From an uncultured Alcaligenaceae bacterium (GTDB lineage Bacteria > Pseudomonadota > Gammaproteobacteria > Burkholderiales > Burkholderiaceae_B): a stretch of DNA of 64,000 bases. How positions within the stretch are numbered: position 1 is the first letter of the stretch; every line of letters starts with the position of its first letter. The position numbers and the translations under genes were made by a program. Under the pieces are notes generated by a model, which was not told the origin of the DNA, did no database searches, and was given only the letters and a program-made list of their open reading frames with translations. The stretch is from contig CALEQZ010000020.1 in NCBI GenBank assembly GCA_937908115.1, positions 1-64,000 of the forward strand, in the 5' to 3' direction. This document shows positions 8,665 through 16,908 of this stretch, piece by piece.

Positions 8665-9558
8665 CTACCTGCGGTCTATCTTGGGATCCAGCGCGTCGCG
8701 CAGCCCGTCGCCGAGCAGGTTGAACGCCAGCACGGTCAGGAAAATCGCCAGTGCCGGGAAGACGGCCACGTGCGGGGCGACGGCCATGTCGGCGCGCGCC
8801 TCGTTGAGCATGGCGCCCCATTCGGGCGTGGGCGGCTGTGCCCCCATGCCCAGGAAGGACAGGCTGGCCGCGGTGATGATGGACGTGCCGATGCGCATCG
8901 TGCCGTAGACGACGATGGGCGAGATGGTGCCCGGCAGGATGTGGCGCATGATGATGGTCCAGTCCGACGCGCCGACGCTGCGCACCGCCTCGACATAAGT
9001 CATCTGCTTGATCGCCAGCGTATTGCCGCGCACCAGGCGGGCGAAGGCCGGCACGCTGAAGACGGCCACCGCCACGATGACGTTGGCCATGCTCGAGCCC
9101 AGGATGGCGACCACGCCGATGGCCAGCAGCATGCCCGGGAACGCCAGCAGCACGTCCGAGACACGCATGGTGATGCGCTCCCACCACCCCTGGTAGTAGC
9201 CGGCCATCAAGCCCATGAAGGTGCCGACGATGGCGCCGATGAACACCGACAGGAAGCCCGCGGCCAGGGAGATGCGCGCGCCCATGACGATGCGGCTGAA
9301 GATGTCGCGGCCCAGCGAATCCACGCCCAGCCAGTGCGCAGCGCTCGGACCGGAATTGAGCGCGTCGTAGTCGAAGTAGTTTTCGGGGTCGTAGGGCACC
9401 AGCCAGGGCGCCAGCACGGCCACCACGACCAGCAGCAGGACGAAGACGCCGGCCGCCAGCGCCAGCTTCTGCTTCTTGAACTTGCGCCAGAACTCGGTCG
9501 CGGGCGTCCTGACGGCGTTCTGCGCCGCGGCGGCCGGGGCGGTATCGGTATGGCTCAT
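8665..9558 (-). CDS. gsiD: peptide/glutathione ABC transporter permease GsiD-like
   Basis: Inner-membrane permease of the DppC/OppC/GsiD family, 297 residues with about six membrane segments. An N-terminal helix (VFVLLLVVVAVLAPWLV) comes first. The DPENYFDYDALN and GVDSLGRDIFSRI segments and the EAVRSVGASDWTIIMRHILP coupling loop are typical of the C-type subunit. I chose the ATG preceded by GAGGGCGG; a GTG four codons upstream overlaps the gsiC stop. It forms a heterodimer with the adjacent GsiC-like permease. Substrate (glutathione or other short peptides) cannot be read from sequence. Confidence 0.93.
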   Translation of the reverse strand: MSHTDTAPAAAAQNAVRTPATEFWRKFKKQKLALAAGVFVLLLVVVAVLAPWLVPYDPENYFDYDALNSGPSAAHWLGVDSLGRDIFSRIVMGARISLAAGFLSVFIGAIVGTFMGLMAGYYQGWWERITMRVSDVLLAFPGMLLAIGVVAILGSSMANVIVAVAVFSVPAFARLVRGNTLAIKQMTYVEAVRSVGASDWTIIMRHILPGTISPIVVYGTMRIGTSIITAASLSFLGMGAQPPTPEWGAMLNEARADMAVAPHVAVFPALAIFLTVLAFNLLGDGLRDALDPKIDRR

Positions 9559-9566
9559 GTCCGCCC

Positions 9567-10487
9567 TCACTTGTAGCGAATGCTCGGGTTGATGACGCCG
9601 TACAGGACGTCAACGATCAGGTTGATCAGGATGAACTCCAGCGAAAACAGCAGCACCAGGCCCTGTATCACCGGATAGTCACGCTGGGTCACCGCATCGA
9701 CCAGCAGCCGGCCGAGCCCCGGCCAGCTGAACACCGTCTCGACGACGATGGAGCCGCCCAGCAGGAAGCCGAACTGCAGGCCCATCATGGTCACCACCGG
9801 GATGAGCGCATTGCGCAGCGCGTGCTTGACCACCACGACGTGCTCGGACAGGCCCTTGGCGCGCGCGGTGCGCACGAAGTCCTCCTGGATGACTTCAACG
9901 AAGGAGGCACGCGTAAAGCGCGCCATCACCGCGGCCACCGCCGCGCCCAGCGTGATCGACGGCAGGAGGTAGTGCTTCCAGCTGGCTGCGCCGACGGTGG
10001 GCAGCCAGCCGAGGTTGACCGAAAAAATCTGCATCAGCAGCATGCCCAGCGCGAACGCCGGGAAGGAAATGCCCGAGACCGCCAGCGTCATGCCCAGGCG
10101 GTCCGGCCATTTGTTGCGCCATACGGCCGAGACCACGCCAATGACCATGCCGAAGACGACCGACCAGGCCATGCTGGCGATGGTCAGCCACAGCGTGGGC
10201 ATGAAGCGGTCGGCGATTTCGGTGGATACCGGCCGCTTGCTGCGCAGCGAGATGCCCAGGTCGCCCTGCAGCATGTGCGTGAAGTAGCGCACGAACTGCT
10301 GCGGCAGCGGCAGATCCAGGCCCAATTCCTTGCGCACCAGCTCGACGGTGGCCTGGTCGGCGTCCGGCCCGGCGGCCAGCCGCGCGGGATCGCCGGGCAG
10401 CATGTGCACGAACAGGAACACGACCACCGCCACCAGCAGCAGGGTCGGGATCATGCCCAATAGGCGTTTGACGATATAGCTCAGCAT
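9567..10487 (-). CDS. gsiC: peptide/glutathione ABC transporter permease GsiC-like
   Basis: Inner-membrane permease of the DppB/OppB/GsiC family, 306 residues. It starts with the hallmark MLSYIVKRLLGMIPTLL, followed by VHMLPGDPA. The EAA-type loop (FVRTARAKGLSEHVVVVKHALRNAL) and a conserved end, GVINPSIRYK, are present. The open frame extends about 80 codons upstream but only through low-complexity Pro/Arg sequence; the ATG chosen gives the family N-terminus. Stop and gsiD start are almost contiguous. Confidence 0.95.
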   Translation of the reverse strand: MLSYIVKRLLGMIPTLLLVAVVVFLFVHMLPGDPARLAAGPDADQATVELVRKELGLDLPLPQQFVRYFTHMLQGDLGISLRSKRPVSTEIADRFMPTLWLTIASMAWSVVFGMVIGVVSAVWRNKWPDRLGMTLAVSGISFPAFALGMLLMQIFSVNLGWLPTVGAASWKHYLLPSITLGAAVAAVMARFTRASFVEVIQEDFVRTARAKGLSEHVVVVKHALRNALIPVVTMMGLQFGFLLGGSIVVETVFSWPGLGRLLVDAVTQRDYPVIQGLVLLFSLEFILINLIVDVLYGVINPSIRYK

Positions 10488-10615
10488 GCGGTTCGGTAAT
10501 GCTCGTTGGCGGGCGCGGCGGCCCCGCCCTGGACCGGGCGCGGGCGGGCCACGCCGCGGCGCGGACGGTGCGCCGGCGGCGGGCATGGGCCCTGGCCACC
10601 GGCACACGGGGCTGG
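10488..10615. other. GC-rich intercistronic spacer between gsiB and gsiC
   Basis: This 128-bp gap is very rich in G+C with several overlapping inverted segments (for example GGGCG...CGCCC). It has no clear T-tract and no gene. A structured spacer after a binding-protein gene commonly allows the binding protein to be made in excess over the permeases. That role is inferred here. Confidence 0.35.
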
Positions 10616-12166
10616 TTACTTCAGGTCGACCTCGCGGAACCAGAACGACGTGTCGGGCATGACATAGGCGCCGGTCAGGTTCTTGGCCTTGACGTACAGG
10701 TTGCTCTGGGTGACCAGGAAGGCCCACGGGGCTTCATTCCAGATGATCTCCTGTGCTTCCTTGTACAGCCGGGTCTTTTCCTCGCGGTCGGTGGTCGACA
10801 AGGCCTTTTGCAGGTTTTCGTCGACCTTCGTATTGGAGTAGTACGAAACGTTGTTCATCACCGGCGGGAAGGCGGCCGTGGCCAGCAGCGGGCGCAGGCC
10901 CCAATCGGCTTCGCCGGTCGACGACGACCAGCCCGCGTAGTACAGGCGCACCTTGGCATCCTCGGGCTTTTGCACTTGCTGCACGCGCTGCACGCGCTGG
11001 CCGGATTCGAGCACCTCGACCGACACCTTGATGCCGACCTGGGCCAGCTGCTGCTGCAGGAACTGCACGACCTTGACCGAGGTACCGTCGTTGTAGGCCG
11101 ACCACAGCGTGCTTTCGAAGCCGTTGGGATAGCCGGCCTCCTTGAGCAGCTCGCGGGCCTTGGCCGGATCATACGGCCACGGGCCGGTCTTGTGGGCGAA
11201 GTCCACGCCCTGCGGCACCACGCCATCGACCACGCTGGCATAGCCGGCGAAGGCGACCTTGGCCAGCGCTTCCTTGTTGATCGCGTAGTTGATCGCCTGG
11301 CGCACCTTGACATTGTCGAAGGGCTTTTGCATGACGTTCATCGACATGTAGCGCGCCATGATGGAGTTACGGTGGTCGACCAACTCGATCTTGTCGTTCT
11401 TGGCCAGCACCGCGGCCTGCTCGTACGGCACGGGGAAGGCGAACTGCGCCTCGCCGGTCTGGACGACGGCCGCGCGCGTGTTGTTGTCGGTCACGGTACG
11501 GAAGGTCAGCGTATCGACGTGGGGCAGGCCCTTTTGCCAGTAACCGTCGAACTTGGCGACCTTCAGGTACTCGGCGGGCTTCCACTCGACGAACTTGAAC
11601 GGGCCGGTGCCCACGGGGTTGAAGGCGATGTCCTTGCCGTACTTTTGCAGGGCGGCCGGCGAAATCATCATGGCCGACGGGTGCGCCAGCGCATTGATGA
11701 AGGCCGAGAACGGCTCCTTGAGCGTAATGCGCACGGTGTAGGGATCGACCACCTCGGTCTTGTCCACGCTCTTGAACTGCGTGTAGCGGGCCAGGCGATT
11801 CTCGGGGTTGGAGACGCGGTCCAGGTTGACCTTGACCGCCTCGGCCGTGAAGTCCGTGCCGTCATGGAACTTGACGCCCTGGCGCAGCTTGATCGTGTAG
11901 ACCAGGCCGTCGGGGCTGACTTCGTAGCCGGTGGCCAGCAGCGGCTGGATCTTCAGGTCCTTGTCGAACTCGAACAGGCCTTCGTAGTAGGCCTTGCCGG
12001 CCGCCTGGTTCAGCGTGCTGTTGGTGTTGTACGGGTCCAGCGTCTCGAGCGCGATCGCCACGGCAAAGGTCACGTCCTTTGCGGCAAGTGCCGCGGGCGA
12101 TGCCAGGACCCCGAGGGCCAGCGCGGCGGCGGCCATCGTCTTGGTCGGGCGCAGTTTGTATTTCAT
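10616..12166 (-). CDS. gsiB: peptide/glutathione ABC transporter substrate-binding protein GsiB-like
   Basis: Periplasmic solute-binding protein, SBP_bac_5 family, 516 residues. The signal peptide is visible at about 1-29, ending ASPAALAA. Typical segments include TAEAVKVNLDRVSNPENR, NPVGTGPFKFVEW and VRQAINYAINKEALAKV. The start has a strong ribosome site (AGGAGC). It delivers the peptide to the GsiC/GsiD permeases. It lies between gsiA and gsiC as in the E. coli iaaA-gsiABCD operon. Confidence 0.95.
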   Translation of the reverse strand: MKYKLRPTKTMAAAALALGVLASPAALAAKDVTFAVAIALETLDPYNTNSTLNQAAGKAYYEGLFEFDKDLKIQPLLATGYEVSPDGLVYTIKLRQGVKFHDGTDFTAEAVKVNLDRVSNPENRLARYTQFKSVDKTEVVDPYTVRITLKEPFSAFINALAHPSAMMISPAALQKYGKDIAFNPVGTGPFKFVEWKPAEYLKVAKFDGYWQKGLPHVDTLTFRTVTDNNTRAAVVQTGEAQFAFPVPYEQAAVLAKNDKIELVDHRNSIMARYMSMNVMQKPFDNVKVRQAINYAINKEALAKVAFAGYASVVDGVVPQGVDFAHKTGPWPYDPAKARELLKEAGYPNGFESTLWSAYNDGTSVKVVQFLQQQLAQVGIKVSVEVLESGQRVQRVQQVQKPEDAKVRLYYAGWSSSTGEADWGLRPLLATAAFPPVMNNVSYYSNTKVDENLQKALSTTDREEKTRLYKEAQEIIWNEAPWAFLVTQSNLYVKAKNLTGAYVMPDTSFWFREVDLK

Positions 12167-12218
12167 GGAAGAGCTCCTGATACGGTGCGCGAAGCGGTTG
12201 GTGGAAGGTACTGCAAGG

Positions 12219-14141
12219 TCAATATGCCCCGCCGACGCGGTGGCGGGCCACGTAATGGCCGGGACCCACCTCTACCAGCGGCTCGACGACGGGCTCGTCG
12301 CCCAGCTTGCGGATGGGGCTGGGGATCTCATCGGAAAGCAGCGCGCGCTTGATGTGACGCCGTGCCGGATCGGCGATCGGCACGGCCGCCATCAGCTTTT
12401 TCGTGTAGGGATGCTGTGGGTTCTCGAAGATCGCGCGGCGCGGGCCGATCTCGACGATCTGACCCAGGTACATCACGGCGACACGGTGGCTGATGCGCTC
12501 GACCACCGCCATGTCGTGCGAAATGAACAAGTAGGCCACACCCAGGTCGCGCTGCAGGTCGATCAGCAAGTTGACGATCTGGGCCTGGATCGACACGTCC
12601 AGCGCCGAAACCGACTCGTCGGCGATCACCACCTTGGGGTTGAGCGCCAGCGCCCGCGCGATGCAGATGCGCTGGCGCTGCCCACCAGAGAATTCATGCG
12701 GATAGCGGTCGGCCATCTCCGGCGGCAGGCCCACGCGCTCGAGCAGCTCGGCCACGCGCCGCTCGGCCTGCTTGCCGCTGGCCACGCCGTGCACCAGCAG
12801 CGGCTCCATGATGGAAAAACCCACGGTTACGCGCGGATCGAGCGAGGCGAACGGATCCTGGAAGACGAACTGGATGTCGCGGCGCACGGCGCGCAGCTCG
12901 GACGCACTCAACTTGGCGATGTCGCGCCCGCCGAACAGGATCTGCCCGCCCTGGGTGTCGACCAGGCGCAGCAGCGACCGTCCGGTCGTGGACTTGCCGC
13001 AACCCGACTCGCCCACCAGCGACAGCGTCTCGCCGGGATACAGGTCGAAGCTGACCTTCTCCACCGCGTGCACCCGTCGTTGCACCCGGCCCAAGATGCC
13101 GCCGCGCAGGTCGAAGCGGGTGACCAAGTCGCGCACGCTGAGCACCGGCTCGGCGCCGGCTGGCGCGGCCGGCGCGTGCGCTTCCGGCTCCTGCCGGCCG
13201 TCGACATGCACCAGGGGAAAGCGCGCCGGCAGGTCGGTGCCACGCATCGCCCCCAGCCGCGGCACCGCTGACAACAGCGCGCGGGTATAGGCGTGGCGCG
13301 GATGGGCAAAGACGTCCTCGGACGCGCCCTCCTCGACCTTGTCGCCGCGGTACATGACGAGCACCCGGTCGGCCATTTCGGCGACCACGCCCATGTCGTG
13401 CGTGATGAAAATCACGCCCATGTGCATCTCTTCCTGCAGCTGGCGGATCAGCTGCAGGATCTGCGCCTGGATGGTCACATCCAGCGCCGTGGTCGGCTCG
13501 TCGGCGATCAGCAGCTGCGGCCGGCAGGCCAGGGCCATGGCGATCATGACGCGCTGGCGCATGCCGCCCGAAAGCTGATGCGGATAGCGGCCCATCACCG
13601 AGCGGGCTTCGGGAATGCGCACGAGTTCCAGCATGCGCAGCGCCTCGGCGCGCGCCGCGGCGGCATCCATGCCCTGGTGCAAGCGGATCGATTCGGCAAT
13701 CTGGTCCCCGGCGGTAAAGACAGGGTTCAGTGACGTCATCGGCTCCTGGAAAATCATGGCCATGTCGGCACCGCGCACCGCGCGCATCTCGCGCTGGCTG
13801 GCGCGCGCCAGGTCGATGACGCTGCCGTCGCGCCGGCGCAGCGCCAGGTTGCCGCTGACGATGCGCCCGCCACCGTGTTCGACCAGCCGCATCAGCGCCA
13901 GCGACGTCACCGACTTGCCCGAGCCCGACTCGCCGACGATGGCCAGGGTCTCGCCCCGGTCGACATGAAAGGACAGGTCGCGCACCGCCTCGACCGTGCG
14001 CTCGGACGTGACGAATCGAACCGTCAGGTCATCGACCTGGACCACGCGCTGCTGCGGCAGGCCGGCGTCACAGGCAAGAACGGCGGTGCTGTCGGGTTTC
14101 TCCATGGCTGCTCGGGAAATACGGATTGCGTCGGCGTTCAT
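12219..14141 (-). CDS. gsiA: duplicated-ATPase subunit of the peptide/glutathione ABC transporter (GsiA-like)
   Basis: Cytoplasmic ATPase made of two fused ABC domains, 640 residues, as in E. coli GsiA. Domain 1 has Walker A GESGSGKS (70-77), signature LSGGMRQR and Walker B LLIADEPT. Domain 2 has Walker A GESGCGKS, signature FSGGQRQR and Walker B VVIADES. Oligopeptide-transporter C-terminal extensions follow each domain. Its ATG overlaps the isoaspartyl peptidase TGA (ATGA), indicating translational coupling; a second ATG 12 codons in is possible. Confidence 0.96.
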   Translation of the reverse strand: MNADAIRISRAAMEKPDSTAVLACDAGLPQQRVVQVDDLTVRFVTSERTVEAVRDLSFHVDRGETLAIVGESGSGKSVTSLALMRLVEHGGGRIVSGNLALRRRDGSVIDLARASQREMRAVRGADMAMIFQEPMTSLNPVFTAGDQIAESIRLHQGMDAAAARAEALRMLELVRIPEARSVMGRYPHQLSGGMRQRVMIAMALACRPQLLIADEPTTALDVTIQAQILQLIRQLQEEMHMGVIFITHDMGVVAEMADRVLVMYRGDKVEEGASEDVFAHPRHAYTRALLSAVPRLGAMRGTDLPARFPLVHVDGRQEPEAHAPAAPAGAEPVLSVRDLVTRFDLRGGILGRVQRRVHAVEKVSFDLYPGETLSLVGESGCGKSTTGRSLLRLVDTQGGQILFGGRDIAKLSASELRAVRRDIQFVFQDPFASLDPRVTVGFSIMEPLLVHGVASGKQAERRVAELLERVGLPPEMADRYPHEFSGGQRQRICIARALALNPKVVIADESVSALDVSIQAQIVNLLIDLQRDLGVAYLFISHDMAVVERISHRVAVMYLGQIVEIGPRRAIFENPQHPYTKKLMAAVPIADPARRHIKRALLSDEIPSPIRKLGDEPVVEPLVEVGPGHYVARHRVGGAY

Positions 14142-15118
14142 CGGTAGATGGCCGGCACGGGCGCCTCGCCCACGCGGGCATAGCCCCGGTACATGCCTTC
14201 GGTGTTGAACGGTAGCGCCACGTTGCCCCGCGCATCGACGGCGATCAGCCCGCCCTTGCCGCCGATGCGCGGCAGCTTGTCGTGGACCACGCCGTCAGCG
14301 GCCTGCGCCAGCGTGGCGCCGGCATACGCCATCTGCGCGGCCACGTCATAGGCGGCTACCGTGCGGATGAACATCTCTCCGGTGCCGGTGGTCGATACCG
14401 CACAGGTGCGGTTGCTGGCATAGCAGCCGGCGCCGACCAGCGGGGAATCCCCCACCCGGCCCACCTGCTTGTTGGTGATGCCGCCGGTGGACGTGGCCGC
14501 GGCCACATTGCCCTGCGCATCGACCGCGACCGCCCCCACCGTGCCGAATTTGCTGTCGGCATCCAGCGGATCGGCCGGCGCCGGCTGCGCGCCGGCGACC
14601 ATCGCCCGACCGTCATGGTCGAGCACGGCGGCGCCAGGCATCTCGCTTTGCACGCGCCTGAGCTGCGCCAGGCGCGCCTCGGTCGAGAAATACGACGGAT
14701 CGACCAGCTCCAGCCCCTGTTCGCGGGCAAAGGCTTCCGCGCCCTGCCCGACGAAAAACACGTGCTGGCTGTTTTCCATCACCTTGCGCGCGGCCAGGAC
14801 GGGATTGCGCACCCGGGTGACGTTGGCGATGGCGCCGCAGCGCAAGGTCGCGCCGTCCATGATGCAGGCATCGAGCTCGTGCGTGCCGGCGCTGGTGAAC
14901 ACCGCCCCATGACCGGCGTTGAACAGCGGACAGTCTTCGAGCATGCGCACCGCTTCGGTAACCGCGTCCAGCGCGCTGCCGCCGCCGGCCAGCACGGCCT
15001 GGCCGCGCTCGAGCACCGCGCGCAGCGCATCGAGGTATTCCCGCTCCTTTGCGGCGGACATCTCGGCCCGGGAGATGGCGCCGGCCCCGCCATGGATGGC
15101 TATCACGGGTTGGATCAT
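14138..15118 (-). CDS. iaaA: isoaspartyl peptidase/L-asparaginase (plant-type, Ntn hydrolase)
   Basis: Cleaves beta-aspartyl dipeptides and asparagine. 326 residues. It opens with VIAIHGGAGAI and matures by autocleavage at Gly192-Thr193 in the segment FGTVGAVAVD, making Thr193 the nucleophile; the following AAATSTGG and GDSPLVGAGCYA motifs are intact. Stop and start codons overlap gsiA by 4 bp, and the start overlaps the RpiR regulator stop by 4 bp. In E. coli the same gene precedes gsiABCD, so linkage with glutathione/peptide import is conserved. Confidence 0.96.
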   Translation of the reverse strand: MIQPVIAIHGGAGAISRAEMSAAKEREYLDALRAVLERGQAVLAGGGSALDAVTEAVRMLEDCPLFNAGHGAVFTSAGTHELDACIMDGATLRCGAIANVTRVRNPVLAARKVMENSQHVFFVGQGAEAFAREQGLELVDPSYFSTEARLAQLRRVQSEMPGAAVLDHDGRAMVAGAQPAPADPLDADSKFGTVGAVAVDAQGNVAAATSTGGITNKQVGRVGDSPLVGAGCYASNRTCAVSTTGTGEMFIRTVAAYDVAAQMAYAGATLAQAADGVVHDKLPRIGGKGGLIAVDARGNVALPFNTEGMYRGYARVGEAPVPAIYR

Positions 15119-16023
15119 TTTCTTCGTACACCATGGATGAGCCACGGCATCACGGACTCGGTCACACCGGCCGCGGCCGCGACGGAATTCTTGGCCCGGT
15201 AGGCCACCGCGGCCGACAAGGCTTCGATCAAGCCCAGCGCCGCCGTCTCGGAATTGGGCATCAGCTGCCGCCCGCTGTAGGCATACAGCACGATGGACGC
15301 AAATGGCACGAGCGGCGAAGTCGGCTTGTCGGTCAGCGCCAGCACCGGCACGCCGGCCTGGTACGCCGCCTCGGCAAGCGTAACCGTGTCGGCCAGGTAG
15401 CGCGGAAAGCCGATGGCGATCACCAGGTCCGACTGCGTCATGCGCGACATGCGCCGCGCCGCGTGCGACACGCCGCCCGGGCCGGCCAGCGATTCGACCA
15501 CGTGCAGGTGCATGCACAGCGCCCGTTGCAACATCCCGGCCAAAAACCCGCTTGCGCCAAAGCCGATGATGAACACGCGCTCGGCCTGCAGGACGGCCTG
15601 TACCGCACGCTCGCACGCAGCGGCGTCCAGCGACTGCAGGGCGCGCTGCGCGTTGCTGATGTCCTCGCGCAGCGAAGCCGCGAAGATGTCGGCCGCGCTG
15701 GCCGGATGCGCTAGCTCGGTGCGCAGCTTTTCCACCGGTTCGAGCACGGCCTCGAAACCGCGCGCCAACTCCGCGCGGAACTGCGGATAACCCGGCAGCC
15801 CCAGCGCCCGGGCGAAGCGATTGACGCTGGCCACCGACACGCCCACGGCGTCGGCGAACTCGTCGATGGTCATGGTCGCCACCCGGAACTGGTGCGCCAG
15901 CACGTATTCGGCCAGCTTGAGCTGGGCAGGGCTGAGCGTGGCTTGCGCCCGCGCGATGCGATCGGCGATCGTCGAGGCGGCGCCGGCGCGGCGGGAGGCA
16001 GTCACGGAACGGCGGACGGGCAA
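15115..16023 (-). CDS. RpiR family transcriptional regulator (HTH plus SIS domain)
   Basis: About 302 residues: an RpiR-type helix-turn-helix (about 20-95; TIDEFADAVGVSVASVNRFARALG) and a SIS sugar-phosphate-binding domain (about 120-260; VFIIGFGASGFLA, VIAIGFPRYLADTV). The start is uncertain: TTG at 16023 or GTG at 16005, neither with a clear ribosome site. It overlaps the isoaspartyl peptidase gene by 4 bp and so is the first gene of the peptide-use cluster. An AT-rich dyad just upstream (16038-16087) is its probable operator. The effector is unknown; SIS domains usually bind phosphosugars. Confidence 0.92.
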   Translation of the reverse strand: MPVRRSVTASRRAGAASTIADRIARAQATLSPAQLKLAEYVLAHQFRVATMTIDEFADAVGVSVASVNRFARALGLPGYPQFRAELARGFEAVLEPVEKLRTELAHPASAADIFAASLREDISNAQRALQSLDAAACERAVQAVLQAERVFIIGFGASGFLAGMLQRALCMHLHVVESLAGPGGVSHAARRMSRMTQSDLVIAIGFPRYLADTVTLAEAAYQAGVPVLALTDKPTSPLVPFASIVLYAYSGRQLMPNSETAALGLIEALSAAVAYRAKNSVAAAAGVTESVMPWLIHGVRRK

Positions 16024-16037
16024 GGCGGCGATCCGGG

Positions 16038-16087
16038 CATGAAAATTGATTTACACAGAATTGTAGATAAGAAAATAAATTTTCATG
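16038..16087 (-). promoter_or_regulatory. AT-rich inverted repeat upstream of the rpiR gene
   Basis: CATGAAAATT (16038-16047) and AATTTTCATG (16078-16087) form a perfect 10-bp inverted repeat, extended to 14 of 15 pairs. It stands in an AT-rich island inside a very GC-rich region, 15 bp from the regulator start. Its position and TGAAA/TTTCA half-sites fit an RpiR operator overlapping the promoter; the spacing of half-sites (30 bp) would suit a tetramer. Confidence 0.55.
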
Positions 16088-16122
16088 ACAGGGTATACCC
16101 CAACCCCCAGCAAGGCCGGCGC

Positions 16123-16158
16123 CGAAAACGACGACGCCCCGCACGATGGCGGGGCGTC
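16123..16158 (-). terminator. rho-independent terminator after scoAB
   Basis: GACGCCCCGC (16133-16142) pairs perfectly with GCGGGGCGTC (16149-16158) around a 6-nt loop. On the minus strand it is followed by GTCGTTTTC. It lies about 75 bp after the scoB stop and would separate scoAB from the downstream rpiR cluster. Confidence 0.68.
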
Positions 16159-16202
16159 AAGATGCACACGCTGCACACGCGCGCGCCGGCGCGTGCAGGA
16201 GC

Positions 16203-16234
16203 GCGAACGAGCGAACGAGCGAACGAGCGAACGA
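16203..16234. repeat. 4 x 8-bp tandem repeat abutting the scoB stop codon
   Basis: Four perfect head-to-tail copies of GCGAACGA, ending one base before the scoB stop codon complement (16235-16237). The unit is not a multiple of three. It lies in the 3' untranslated part of scoB, so copy-number change would alter the untranslated tail, not the protein. Confidence 0.9.
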
Positions 16235-16894
16235 TCAGGCTGCCTGCACGGCAGATACGTCCAACTTGGCCCGGGTCTTGGCCTGCACCTCCTCGACCGT
16301 CACGCCCGGGGCGAGCTCGGTCAGCTTCAGGCCGTCGTCGGTGACTTCCATCACGCCCAGGTCGGTGATGATGAGGTCGACCACGCCAACGCCAGTCAGC
16401 GGCAGCGTGCACTCGGGCAGCAGCTTGATCTCTTCGGTGCCGTCCTTCTTCTTGGCCACGTGCTCCATCAGCACCACGACCCGGCCGACGCCCGCGACCA
16501 GGTCCATGGCGCCGCCCATGCCCTTGACCATCTTGCCGGGGATCATCCAGTTGGCCAGGTCACCCTTTTCGGAAACCTGCATGGCGCCCAGGATGGCCAG
16601 GTTGATCTTGCCGCCGCGGATCATCGCGAACGAATCGGCCGACGAGAAAAACGACGAGCCGGGCAGCGTGGTCACCGTCTGCTTGCCGGCGTTGATCAGG
16701 TCGGGGTCGACTTCGTCCTCGGTGGGAAATGGGCCGATGCCCAGCAGCCCGTTTTCGGACTGCAGCCAGACTTCCATGCCCGCGGGCACGTGGTTGGCCA
16801 CCAGCGTGGGCAGGCCGATGCCCAGGTTGACGTAGTAGCCGTCTTTGAGTTCGCGCGCGGCGCGCGCGGCCATTTCGTCACGATTCCATGCCAT
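16235..16894 (-). CDS. scoB: 3-oxoacid CoA-transferase subunit B
   Basis: Beta subunit of succinyl-CoA:3-ketoacid CoA-transferase, which activates acetoacetate-like acids using succinyl-CoA. 219 residues. Conserved NLGIGLPTLVANH and the catalytic Glu in QSENGLLGIGPFP (about residue 47) are present, as is the GAMQVSEKGDLANW segment. It follows scoA by 14 bp with ribosome site GGAGACC. A tandem repeat begins immediately after the stop. Confidence 0.95.
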   Translation of the reverse strand: MAWNRDEMAARAARELKDGYYVNLGIGLPTLVANHVPAGMEVWLQSENGLLGIGPFPTEDEVDPDLINAGKQTVTTLPGSSFFSSADSFAMIRGGKINLAILGAMQVSEKGDLANWMIPGKMVKGMGGAMDLVAGVGRVVVLMEHVAKKKDGTEEIKLLPECTLPLTGVGVVDLIITDLGVMEVTDDGLKLTELAPGVTVEEVQAKTRAKLDVSAVQAA

Positions 16895-16908
16895 GGTGTC
16901 GGTCTCCT

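Noticed and set aside
16203..16234. CRISPR-like array
   Set aside because: Units are 8 bp, contiguous and without spacers, so this is a simple tandem repeat.
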